Below, in pieces: positions 22,037 to 33,668 of a DNA stretch of 64,000 nucleotides. A program made the translations under genes and the position numbers. Location: assembly GCF_026210795.1 (NCBI RefSeq), contig NC_089448.1, positions 3,756,001-3,820,000 of the forward strand, read 5' to 3'. The first letter of the stretch is position 1; every line of letters starts with the position of its first letter. The notes beneath the pieces were generated by a model, which searched no databases, was not told the origin of the DNA, and worked only from the letters and a program-made list of their open reading frames with translations. Origin of the DNA: Rhizophagus irregularis (Eukaryota; Glomeromycota; Glomeromycetes; Glomerales; Glomeraceae).

Positions 22037-22548
22037 GAATAACAATAGGTCAGATAAATTGATAAATAGATAGATAGGTTGATGAAAAAAATTTTTGAAA
22101 AAATTTGAAGATTTTATGTGAAGATAAGAAAAAGAGAAAAGGAAAATTTAGATTTTATATAAGAAATAGGCATGACGCAAAAACATGTTAAGATCAGGCA
22201 CAACAAAAATATTATGAAAAATCACGATGCAAAAAATCACAAAAAAGTAGAAATTACATGAAAAATTTGGACATGTAAGATGTGTAAAATTTCTTATGGA
22301 AATATTTCTTTCTAGAGGAAAATGTAAAGATATTTTTAGAACAAGGAAAAATAATCTTAAATTAGAAAAATACGGTTAAATAATTTAAGCGCTAAAAATA
22401 ACTGATAGATGTGGTAAAATATGACAAGTAATACATAAATCTCATCTAAAATAAATAAAAATCTAATCAGTAAAATGATCTACAAAAATTTAAAATATAT
22501 ATATAGATGTAAATAAGTTGACAAAAGAGTTTAACCGTTTGAAGAAAA
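22037..22548. promoter_or_regulatory. Divergent spacer between gypsy B accessory genes
   Basis: About 510 bp of AT-rich sequence in the same relative place as 4616-5053. No shared motif is obvious by eye. Promoter function inferred from position only. Confidence 0.25.
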
Positions 22549-22962
22549 ATGGATTTTTCAGAAATATTAAAAGATATTCAACAAACTACTTCAGAAGAAA
22601 TTAATTTTTCACCACCACCCTATTTGGAAGAAGAAGATTTCCAAATTAAATTTTCTGCAACGTTAAAAAGTATAACAAAGTCAATCTGTTTAAAAAACAC
22701 ACAATTGGCAATGATTAACTCTTTTTATTTGGAACAACTTCTAGACCAACTATCAACTTCTAGTGAACAATTAAGATACAAGCATAAAATGTCATTACAT
22801 TATGCAACAATTATAAAAAAGACTTTTAATATTTTTGAGTTTTTTTCAGAACAAATCTTAAGAATGAAGAAACTAGATATCCAGACTATTAGAAAAATTA
22901 CCAGATCTCAGATAAGAAGACTTAGAAATAATTTATTGATTTTTGCAGAAGCTGCAAATTAA
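22549..22962 (+). CDS. Gypsy B sense accessory protein, 137 residues
   Basis: Open frame from ATG to TAA, beginning MDFSEILKDIQQTTSEEINF, with predicted helices (FYLEQLLDQLSTSSEQLRY; RKITRSQIRRLRNNLLIF) and a basic C-terminus. It is followed within a few bases by AAAGGAGGAA, a possible polypurine tract. Position, size and helical nature match 4229-4615 of element A; sequence similarity is weak. It is undamaged although the neighbouring integrase and antisense gene are broken. No domain recognised. Confidence 0.6.
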   Translation: MDFSEILKDIQQTTSEEINFSPPPYLEEEDFQIKFSATLKSITKSICLKNTQLAMINSFYLEQLLDQLSTSSEQLRYKHKMSLHYATIIKKTFNIFEFFSEQILRMKKLDIQTIRKITRSQIRRLRNNLLIFAEAAN

Positions 22963-22974
22963 AGGAGGAATCTA

Positions 22975-23450
22975 TTACCCTTAGTCGCCAAAAAATCATG
23001 TAGAAAATTAGAATCTATTATGCCCAAATGTGTCAAGTCGACCTAGCCACAGGCCACAGCCTATTTAGCTTATTATATTTATTATATTAATTATATTTAA
23101 TATAAATGATATAATTATTTTATTTATTATATTATTTAATTTATTTATTATATTTATTATATTAGTTATATTTCTTATATTAGTTATATTTATTATATTT
23201 ATTATATCTTTATATGTAGTAACTTTTATATAAATAACGTTGGTATTTTTCTTCGTTATAAGTTTAGTTCTTTAGTTATGATTAGTTCATATTAAGTTCT
23301 TATAATTATAAAGTTCTATAACCTTTTACACAATAAACGAACTTACTATTTTAAGCGTGTTTTATTTAATTGGATTTCAGTTATAGTTAAACGAACTTAA
23401 TCTTTCTGACTGCAAATCATAGTTAATCTATTCAACGTACTGAATCGGTT
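22975..23450 (+). repeat. Probable 3' LTR region of gypsy element B
   Basis: Non-coding, with a long TTATATTA-type tract (23070-23220), an AATAAA signal near 23332 and TG/CA candidates at about 23029 and 23448. No second copy to confirm. Confidence 0.35.
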
Positions 23451-23559
23451 AACAGCATAAACTTTTGTAATATTACGTTTTTAGTGTAATATTTCAAAAT
23501 TTTACACTACCTCCAAAATATTACATTAAATTACGCCTAAACAAATTTTCTGATGAGGT

Positions 23560-24420
23560 GAACTGTGCAAATCGTCCATAATAATTTTGATGATTTTTTT
23601 GGTAATGATTAGCCAAATTTAAACCAACTTTCGTCCAACATTTGTCAATTTAAAATTTGAATGAAATGGAATATTCTAACCAGTATGATACTACTAGTCA
23701 AATTTGGATAAATAATAGTTTCAGTTAAAAATCACATAATTGACTATTAATACAAATTTGCAATTATGATTCAAAACATAGTCCATATCATGAAGAATTT
23801 AATAGCGATCTTAAAACACTAATAAGTTAGTAGCTTTCAATTAAGAATAAATATAAATATTTTTATGAATTAGCTATTATGATATTTCTATTACTTCATA
23901 TAACGCAAGTTGTGAGAAAATATTTTCTACACTTGATTGGGTATATGGTAAATAAGGCCAATGTTTAGAACTTTCAAAAGTTGAAGTTATAGCAAAAATT
24001 CATTTATTTTATGTATCTAATATTAACAATAAACTTACTTATATTAGTTAATGATATACAGAAAAAGAGTTATATGAAATGATTAATAATTCAATACTTT
24101 TACAATTTGAAAAAAAGGATAACAAAATTATTAATGAAACACAATAAAAAATGTAGCTGTTTCAGATATTCCTAACATAATTCAGGTTTTAATTATTAAA
24201 AAGATAATTGATCTAAAAGATGTGGTGAAAGGTTTAAAAAATAATAATACTGATAATAAAATTGATAGCAATGATAATAATATTAATAATGAAAGTTCAA
24301 ATAATAATACTAGTAACGATAATAGTAAAAATGATAATGATAATGACAATATTGATGAATTAACTTAACAACATTTACTAGATAATGATTTAGATAAATT
24401 TGAAATTTAAGAACACTTTG
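23560..24420 (+). pseudogene. hAT transposase remnant B (C-terminal dimerisation end)
   Basis: Plus-strand text SCEKIFSTLDWVYGK then LELSKVEVIAKIHLFYVSN is the C-terminal hAT signature, with stops. It is followed by an Asn/Asp-rich low-complexity tail (24240-24420). Upstream parts are unreadable. Confidence 0.6.
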
Positions 24421-24764
24421 ACATTTCAAATAAAAAATAATATAATATGATTATAAAGTGCAATAAAATAAAAATATAAAATTGTTAATTTATTATTAAT
24501 GTTACGTCTATTACAAATATTTGCATATTTTGTTCATTTTGTGTAATTACTGTAATATATTATTTATAAAATCTAATTAATTTTGGTTAATTTAAATGCA
24601 TAATTTATTTTGAATATAAGTTTAGATTTCAAATATAAATTTAAGTTTTGGAAAAGATTTCAATTATAAAATGAAATTAGTTTTTTAAAAAAAAATCTAA
24701 AATGTTTTAGATTACAAAAAATAATTTCACTTGTATCACTATTCATGAATATTTTTTTATTCTG

Positions 24765-25140
24765 GTAGAAATAAATAATGTTTTTGTGATAATTTATGTA
24801 TTCTTATAGTTGCATTAGTACCAATAATTATTTTATTTATGATTGGATGTAAAATTTGAAAATACTACAGAATAAAAAAAAGAAATAAAGCTGATAAAAT
24901 AAAAAATAAAATTAAAGCTGATGAAAATGATACCAAAAATTATAATTCAAATTCTATTACTTCATTATATTATTCTTCTCCTATTATAACACCATATAAT
25001 TTATCATATTATAATTTTCCAATATATTATTTTACTTCTAAAAATGATTTTAATTATACCCAAAATTATTTGAATAGTATTTATACAAATTACATATCTG
25101 GTTATATATTAGTTATTTACTAATCTAATAGTATATAAAT
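24765..25140 (+). pseudogene. Possible small membrane protein remnant, Tyr-rich tail
   Basis: One frame reads a hydrophobic segment LCILIVALVPIIILFMIG, then CKI, an in-frame TGA, a basic stretch KKRNKADKIKNKIKADEND and a Tyr/Ser/Asn-rich tail to a stop near 25123. No clear ATG before the membrane segment and no family recognised. It may be chance in AT-rich DNA. Confidence 0.25.
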
Positions 25141-25199
25141 GGATTATCATCTAAAGAATAATGATCCATTTATATACTAAACTAAATCAATAAATAACT
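25111..25199. repeat. 89 bp inverted repeat (long hairpin)
   Basis: AGTTATTTA at the left pairs with TAAATAACT at the right, and AGTATATAAATGGAT pairs with ATCCATTTATATACT around a short loop. It may be a MITE or terminator-like structure; no target duplication found. Confidence 0.6.
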
Positions 25200-25230
25200 T
25201 TTTTATCATCCTAGATATACTAATTGGTTC

Positions 25231-25286
25231 GCCAGTTTATAACTGGCAGAAAAAATCCTAAATACCAATTAGTAGCCAGGTGATAA
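25231..25286 (+). repeat. 56 bp repeat shared with 16939-16994
   Basis: Complete copy with its paired arm: ACTAATTGGT just upstream pairs with ACCAATTAGT inside. Contains CCAGTTTATAACTGG, another inverted repeat. From 25287 to 25579 the sequence is AT-rich with nothing recognisable beyond the 3' flank of the next gene. Confidence 0.7.
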
Positions 25287-25579
25287 AATAGGTTATCATA
25301 AAAAAATAAGAAATAATGAAAAAAAAAAGAAATCAGTAAATCAGATTTTTTTATTTTTTTAATCAATAAAATTTAAAATAAAACAAAAAAAATTAAGAAA
25401 AATTCATATGTTAATATTTATTATAAATATACAATATAAATATTATAAATGTAACTTTATTTAATAAAAATTGTAATATACTGCAAATACATATAAAATA
25501 ATAATATAAAAATAAAGTAATTTTATTAAATTATCAAACTTTGAAAAAAATGTCACATGATCTATTACTGATTTTCTAT

Positions 25580-28500
25580 TTATGTTTTGCTTTCACTAGA
25601 TGAACCTTTAATATTATTACGACTTTTTAAACTTCTTCTTTTACTTAATAGAATAGATCCACCAGGACCATAACCTATGGCTTCTTTATATTTAAATTCA
25701 TTATCAGGATTATCTCCAAAATTAATTTCAATTGTACAAGGACTATTAGCACCAATTGTAGGAAACCAAATATGCTTTATATTGGTAAAAGCGCAACCCA
25801 AAAATTTTCCATTTTTAGTGAAGAAAACATCTCCACTATCAGAATAATACCCACAACCAATAGTGTCCTCAACTTTTGTCCAATCAGGTCCGTATTCAAT
25901 ACCAATACTATCATTATTAAATTTTTGACCATTTATAGAATGATAACCAACAGAATATAAATTTAAACCAGGTAATCTAAAATGAGGGTAAGGTTTAGTG
26001 GCTAAACCAATAGCAATATTAGTATTGTAAGGATCCATATATTTTATTACTGTTATTTCATAATAATGTAATTTTCTATGTGGTGTTTTTTGAGGTTGTA
26101 CAAACATCGTTTCAGAATATCTAATTTGTTCACCTTCTACAATAACTCCTTCACCTTTTTCAAAAATAGGTATAAAACAAGGATAATTGGTTTGTATACT
26201 AATATCCATATTATCTAAAAATTCAATAATTTCTCCTTCTCCTTGAATTGAAACTAATTGATCTGATTCATCATTAATCCATTGCCATGCTTTTACTCCT
26301 CCAATATTTTGTATCTCAGCAATATGTTCTGGAGGTGGTAATTCTTCTATAGGTGGATTATTTTTTGTAAAATTTTCAGCTTTTTCTTTAATATAAAAAA
26401 AATCAGTTAGTTTAAATTTATATAAATATTATAACAATAAGTAATAATAAAACATAATTAAATAAATAAATTATAACTTACGATCTATTAAATAAAAAAA
26501 TTAGTTAGTTTAAATTATATGTAAATATTATAACAATAAATAATAATAAAATTAAATAAATAACTTACCAACTAAAAAAAATTACAAAATAATTTTTAAA
26601 TAAAGAAATTAATTAGTTTAAATTATATGTAAATATTATAACAATAGTAAAATTTTCTTTACCTTTTTTATATAAATAATCAATGTTATTTTGTGCTTCA
26701 GTATGTCCATTTTTTACTGCTTTTTTATACCAATCAAGGGCTTTCTTTAAATTTATTTCTATCCCTTTACCATTTTGATAGCATATAGCTAAATTATACA
26801 TTGCATTTTTATGTTCATTTTCTGCTGCTTTTTGATACCAGTAAAAGGCTTTTTTTAAATTTTTTTCTGTTCCTTCACCTTTTTCATATAAACAACCAAT
26901 ATTATTTTGTGCTTCAATATGTCCATTTTCTACTGCTTTTTGATACCAGTAAAAGGCTTTTTTTAAATTTTTTTCTGTTCCTTCACCTTTTTCATATAAA
27001 CAACCAATATTATTTTGTGCTTCAATATGTCCATTTTCTGCTACTTTTTGATACCAGTAAAAGGCTTTTTCTAAATTCTTTTCTATTCCTTCACCATTTT
27101 TATAACATTCAGCTAAATTATACATTGCATTAATATTATTATTTTCTGCTGTTTTTTGATACCAATTAAAAGCTTTTTCTAAATTTTTTTCTATTCCTTT
27201 ACCATTTTTATAACATTCAGCTAAATTATACATTGCATTAATATTATTATTTTCTGCTGCTTTTTGATACCAATTAAAAGCTTTTTCTAAATTTTTTTCT
27301 GTTCCTTCACCATTTTTATAACATTCAGCTAAATTATACATTGCATTAATATTATTATTTTCTGCTATTTTTTGATACCAATTAAAAGCTTTTTCTAAAT
27401 TTTTTTCTGTTCCTTCACCATTTTTATAACATTCAGCTAAATTATACATTGCATTAATATTATTATTTTCTACTGCTTTTTGATACCAATTAAAAGCTTT
27501 TTCTAAATTTTTTTCTGTTCCTTCACCATTTTTATAACATTCAGCTAAATTATACATTGCATTAATATTATTGTTTTCTATTGCTTTTTGATACCAATTA
27601 AAGGCTTTTTGTAAATTTTTTTCTGTTCCTTCACCATTTTTATAACATTCAGCTAAATTATACATTGCATTAGTATTATTATTTTTTACTGCTTTTTGAT
27701 ACCAATTAAAAGCTTTTTCTAAATTTTTTTCTGTTCCTTCACCATTTTTATAACATTCAGCTAAATTATACATTGCATTAATATTATTGTTTTCTACTGC
27801 TTTTTGATACCAATTAAAAGCTTTTATTAAATTTTTTTCTATTCCTTCACCATTTTTATAACATTCAGCTAAATTATACATTGCATTAATATTATTATTT
27901 TCTACTGCTTTTTGATACCAATTAAAAGCTTCTTTTAAATTTTTTTCTATTCCTATTCCATTTGAATAATATGTTGCAACTTTAAATATTGCAAGTAAAT
28001 GATTATTTTTAGCTGCTTTTTTATAAAATTTAAATGCTTTACTTTCATTTAATTCAATTCCTATTTTATTTTCATAACATCTACCTACATTATAATATGC
28101 AAGATTATATTTATTATCAGCAGATTTTTTATACCAATAAAAGGCTTTTACATTTTTTTCTGTTTTTTTACTATTTTCATATAGCATTCCAAGATTATTT
28201 TGTGCAATTCTATGTCCTTTTATTGCAGCTTCTTTATAAAATCCAAATGCTTCTTTATTATTAACTGTAACTTCTATTCCTTTTGAATAAAAATATCCAA
28301 GTTTAAATAATGCATCTAAATGTTCATATTCTGCTGCCTTTTTATAAAATTCAAATGCAAATTTCTTATTATTTTCTTTAAATTCAAAATATAAACCTAA
28401 ATTATAATATCCATCTTTATATTCATTTTTTGCTGATTTTTTATACCAATCAATAGCTTTTTCTAAATTTTTTTCTATACCATCACCATTTTCATATAAT

Positions 28501-31500
28501 ATTCCAAGATTATTTTGTGCAATTTTATGTTTTTTATTTGCAGCTTCATTATAATATTTAAATGCTTCTTTTTTATTAACAGTAATTCCTATTTCATTAT
28601 AATAACAATTTCCAACCTTAAATATTGCTTCTAAATACTTTTTCTTAGCAGCTTGTTTATAATATTCAAATGCTTTATATTTATTTACTTTACAACCTAT
28701 TCCATATTCATAATATTTACCCAAATTATAAATTTCTTTTTCATTTCCATTTTTTGCTGCTTTTTCAACTTGATGAAATAAATCTTTTATATTACTTTTT
28801 ACATTTATGTTATATACATGCAATGTATTAAGCATATTCTTTCCTTCAGTACTTTTTTCTGCTAATTTTTCAATCCAAAATATTGCCTTATCTGAGTTTT
28901 TTTCTATTCCAATTCCACTTTTATATAATAATCCAAGTTTATTTTGTGCATAAATATTTTCCTTATTAGCAGCTTTTTCATAAAATTCAAATGCTTTTTT
29001 CTTATTAACTTTAGTTCCTATTCCATTCATATAACAGTATCCTAATATTACTACTTCATTATTATAATTTTTATTATTTTTAAATAATTGTTTAAAATAT
29101 TTAAATGCTTTAACATCATTTTTTTCTATTCCTTTTCCATTTAAATAACAAATTCCAGTATAATACTTTGCTAAATAACTTGCATTTTCATAAAAAGTTA
29201 TATGTTTACTATTAATCACATTATAAAATAAATTAAATGCTTTTTTATAAACTTCATTTGTTTTAATAATAAAATAATAAAAATAACCAAGTAAAAACAA
29301 ATTATTTAAATTATCTTGATTGCTTAATAACCAGTTAAGCATTTTCTTTAAATCTATATCATTGGTAAAAAACTTTTCAATTATTACTTGAATTCGTTTG
29401 CTTTCATCAAAAGTAAAATATTTTTCATTTATAAGAAAATCTATTATTTGATTAACAATATTGTTTAAATTATCATAATTAATATTATTTTCATTAATAT
29501 TACTTTCATTAATATTAAATTCATTAGCATCATTATATTTATCAATAATAAAATTTTCTTTTGTTAAAATATTTCCAATCAAATTCAAAGAAAATTCATT
29601 TTCTTCATTATCAATCTTTAATTTCTTAAAATCAGTAAAGATACAAATATGTAATTCTATGGAAAAATTCTCTACTAAAACATCAACTTCATAATCAATA
29701 TAATTATTTTCATTCACATTTAAAGCTCTTAAAATTGGATTGGAATGGAAAATAATAGAATTATGTGACCATTTAACAAATTTAATTAAATCTGCAGGTT
29801 CATTATTTATTGGTGGATGATATGTATTAATGGAAATTACACATCCTTGAGATAATTGAAAAGGAGTTTTAATTTCATAATAAGATTTATCTGGTTGTAA
29901 TAAAATTGATTCATTAATACAATCAATTTGACATATTCGATTTTTTGGACTAAATACTGATAATTTTGAAGGTTTTCCAACAATTACCCATAAAATATAA
30001 CATTTTGTAATTTTAAGATGTCGATTTTTTAAATCTTCTAGGTTTTTTATAATTGCAGTAAATCCTTTAAAATCATAAAATTTAAATTTTACAGAAAATT
30101 CTCCTGATTTTTCTAATATATCATCTGATACTATTGAACCAAAAACTTCATAATCTTGATCCTTTAATGATAAATTAATACTTATATATTTATAATTTTC
30201 AGTATTATCATCATTTAAATCTTTTAAATCATTTCTTCCAACCATTATAACTTTGTAACCTTCATCAAAAATGATGTCAATTTGCTTTTGTTGTTCATAT
30301 TGAAGCATATCATACAAATTAATGATATTATCATATTCAATAATTTCCAAATCATCTTTATTCTCTCGAATAAAATCTGGCAATTCATCAATTTCAATCT
30401 TTTCTTCTTTAGTTAATAAATATGGAATTTCAATTTCGATCTTTTCTTTTTGAGTTAAATCCGGCATTTCAAGATGTTTCAAATAAGATTTTAACGACTC
30501 AATTGTTGATATTTTTGAAGATACTCGATCAAATTTTGGAGAAAATCTTGTTGAAATATAATTAAAAGATTTCCCTAAAACGATTTTCTGTGGAAATAGA
30601 TAACCGTATTTATTAAATACATCTTGTAAAGCTTCACGTGGCCTCATATCTTTAATTGCATTTCCTATATCTTGTCTAAACCCTTTTGAAAGTGTAATAT
30701 TATCCCGAGGTAAAAAAATCTCATATTGCTCATAATTGATTATAAAACAAATATTATTTTCATAATTTTTCAATTTTTCACCATTCACATCATCAAATAC
30801 ACTATTAAAAATATGTGACTTTATTTTTTTAACTGAAGAAATCTCTAACTTATTTGAGGAAATTTCTAATTCATTTGTTGGCTTTTTGAATTTCAAATGA
30901 AAATTATCTTTTGACTCCAAATAAGGATATTTTTTAATTAAATCAATAAAAGCTTTGTGGGCAATCTCTACTTCAGAATTTTTATTGATGATTAAGCCTT
31001 GAAAAAGATTGAAGCTATCGATCCATTCAGGTAGATTGACATATATTGAATCTTTTACCCATTCGCCAAAATTCAATCTATCTTTATAATTAGCAACTTT
31101 GATTATTTTTTCATCAAAACCTTGAATATTATCTACAAGTTGAGGATCATCTTTTAATTTAAGAATAGGAATAGGATTAATATAAGAAATTACATCAATC
31201 ATATTCTCTTGATACAAATTTTTCATCCAATTAACCAACTCTTCGGTAGTTGTTATTTCTTTTCCATCCAAAGTTTCTATTGTAGGTTCAAGTTGCACGT
31301 TAATATTGTATAATTGATTTTGATCTTCGCGTTTAACCAAATTATATGCCCAGTTTAAATGCATCTTTAAAAGATGAATTTGTGTTGTAGTAGCTGTATT
31401 CAAATCTTTAATAAATAATTGACCGCCAACTAAAACTTTTTTTGAAAAAAAATGACCATAATAATCATTCAATTTTCCATCCGTATTCTCATAATTCAAA

Positions 31501-32928
31501 AAGGTACCTAATAAATCCCCATTAAAAGAGACTTTAGCAAATGGAAAATTGATACAAGCATCATAAGGTTGAAAGGAAGTTTCGAAATTATTATCAAAAT
31601 TATCATCAAAAGATAAATTGATGTCCGTATATACTAAAGGTTCATCATATAAATCTACATCTAATTCACCATTATCATCATAAATAGCTTGTTCGCTAGG
31701 TTGCACAGTGTAATCATTCAAGAATAATCCATGGTTTAACTTCAATTTTTGAATTATTTCCTGATCAGTTGACTCATCTTCTACATCGTCTACATTTTCT
31801 ACAATGGCCTCACCTGCAAATGGACATATTTTTTAAAGTTAACAAATGTAAAAAATAAATAATTAATTAATTAATGAATAAATTAGTTTACATACCTATA
31901 TTCTCAAACTTTAATTGACTTAAAACTTCAAAAACTTCAAAAATATTTGATCTTTGGTTAAGACTTTCTTTCCAACACTTTTGATAAAGCTGTTGATACT
32001 TTATGGGTGTATTTTCAACAGGTATTTCTCTCAGGCCGTTAAGAATATCGTGTCTTAATTTGTTATGAGATTTTTGAACTTTCGAGTACGGAGGACGTCC
32101 ACTTGATAATTCCCACAAAAGAATACTTAAGCTATAAATATCGGATTTCATACTAAGTTTATAATTCACGGGATCAAAAAGATATTTTGGATCAGCGTAT
32201 TCTACCATCACATGCACTTTTGATAATGTTAAATCTTCAAACTGTTGTGCAGAATGTGCAAGGTCAGAGATCTTTAATTTACCATCATTAACTAATACAT
32301 TTTCTGCGTGCTTTTTAAAAAATAACAGTATAATTAATAAGGTACTAAATGGCGCAATAATACGATTAATTGTAGTATTACTTACCAAGCTCCTATGAAT
32401 TATATTCTCGGAGTGTAAACACATCAACCCTCGAGTAACGTCTAACGCCATTTCAATCTTTTGACTCCAATTTAGTGTAGAAAATTGATTCTTTAAATAA
32501 TCTCTCAAGCTTCCTTCATTTGCATATTCTAATACCATAATATCATTTCCAAATGTATCTATTTTTAAATCAAAAAAATCAATACTTTAGCGTAACTAAT
32601 CTTTTTCAAAGTAGTTAAATATATAAATGAAACCTTTTGTCGTTCCAAGAAGATGATTGATATTTGGATGATAATTCACTTTACAAAGTTGTTTAATCTA
32701 ATATAAATAAATGTATTATTACTAATAAATTCAGAATATTTAGCATAAAGTATTTACTTTTACCTCTTGAATAAACTCCTCTTTAGAATTTAAATTTTTC
32801 AACGCGATTCTATTATTATGTTTAGTCCAATCTGCTCTACGAATGACGCTATTCTTCCCTTTACCAATTTCGATTATATTCTGAAATTCATCATAATCGA
32901 GATCACTTATATAGCTTGAATTTGCCAT
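25580..32928 (-). CDS. Giant TKL pseudokinase - MACPF-like domain - Sel1 repeats - SPRY protein
   Basis: Six main exons: 32764-32928, 32634-32697, 32386-32558, 31896-32310, 26663-31813 and 25580-26385. Phases join to about 2,257 residues. Residues 1-270: kinase fold with IALKNL (VAIK Lys kept) and MVLEYANEGSLRDYL. However, HRDL is HRSL, so the catalytic Asp is lost; DFG is DLA; and the Gly loop is weak. Activity is therefore unlikely. About 300-1170: a domain shared with the gene at 33669-35597 (NKYGYLFPQKIVLG; LEIIEYDNIINLYDML), resembling fungal MACPF-like/DUF proteins. About 1180-1990: some 22 Sel1 repeats of 36 residues, a protein-interaction solenoid. About 2050-2215: SPRY (FFTKNGKFLGCAF). 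Likely an intracellular signalling scaffold (inference). Two 3-nt microexons may sit in intron 5. Confidence 0.8.
26483..26571 (-). other. Two candidate 3-nt microexons in a triplicated intron
   Basis: The last intron of the giant gene consists of three similar intron units (each with TATTGTTATAATATTTA and TTTAAACTAA). At the joints are TTTTTTTTAG-TTG-GTAAGT (26569-26571) and TTTAATAG-ATC-GTAAGT (26483-26485). Including both adds six bases and keeps the frame. They may be real microexons, recursive splice points, or just scars of intron duplication. Confidence 0.45.
26690..27960 (-). repeat. Homogenised 108 bp coding repeats (Sel1)
   Basis: Within the giant gene, eight consecutive units encode AMYNLAECYKNGEG... 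with only one to four changes each, followed by three similar AQNNIGCLYEKGEG-type units. The upstream eleven Sel1 repeats are strongly diverged. The pattern indicates recent tandem expansion or gene conversion. Confidence 0.85.
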
Positions 32929-33668
32929 TTTAAAATATTTCGAAGCAGACGGTATCTTTTTAATCTTATAACTGATAACATATTTATAATTATGTAGAGA
33001 TGGTGTGACGAGAACGTTTGTGTGATGAATCAGAATTCCTTAATTAAGGAGGATCGACTCATGCATTCTGGCTGAAATCAACAACCTTATCTCGTATATC
33101 TTAGAAAATCGAAAAATTCTAAGTATACAAAATAGGCGATAGAAACGACGGCAAAATTTATCCGGCTACCACATTTGTGAAGACAATAGTACTTAGGGTC
33201 AGAGAACAATGTCGGGTCCAAATTTAGAATCAGTTCAAGAGTCGCATCAGCGTGAATTTAAAATTATTCAAAATTTAATTTATATATATATCGAAGTAAT
33301 ATATAAATTTTGAATTGTGCTATGTTACATTGGCAATTTTGTGAATGATTTTCCGCAGAATTTGAGTTTAATAGTGCACGTGATATAGCAATAAAGATTT
33401 TTTTGTCTAATCCAATAGGAATGCTTAATTATCCGAAATATGATGGTTTTAAGAAACATAAAATGTCTTGCGAAACTCCTAAAAAAACATTTTTTTTAAT
33501 TGGGAAGGTTTGATTTTTTATTTCGAAAGATTATAAGACAAATATTTGGAATATTTTTGCGAGTTTTGGAATAAGAATCCAAATGTATTATTAGGAAATC
33601 TCTTTGTAACACGACTTTTTTTTAAATACATTTATTAAATCTTATAAAATAAAATAAAATATATTAAT
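32929..33668. other. Intergenic region
   Basis: About 740 bp between two minus-strand genes. Contains CCTTAATTAAGG (33038-33049) and an AT-rich inverted repeat near 33268-33318. No coding frame supported. It should include the promoter of the giant gene. Confidence 0.5.

Larger units (their letters stand above)
20294..23450 (+). mobile_element. Second Ty3/gypsy element (B), 5'-truncated, with accessory gene pair
   Basis: It begins within integrase, followed by the pol end (about 21100), an antisense spliced coiled-coil gene, a sense accessory frame and then non-coding AT-rich LTR-like sequence to about 23450 (AATAAA near 23332, possible end GGTTAACAGCA). Same order and strands as element A but diverged in sequence. 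gag, protease and RT are missing. LTR borders cannot be fixed because only one copy is present. Confidence 0.7.

Noticed and set aside
26801-27133. Repetitive 110-codon plus-strand frame (LLLFDTSKRLFLNFFLFLH)
   Set aside because: It is the complement of the Sel1 coding repeats and owes its periodicity to them.
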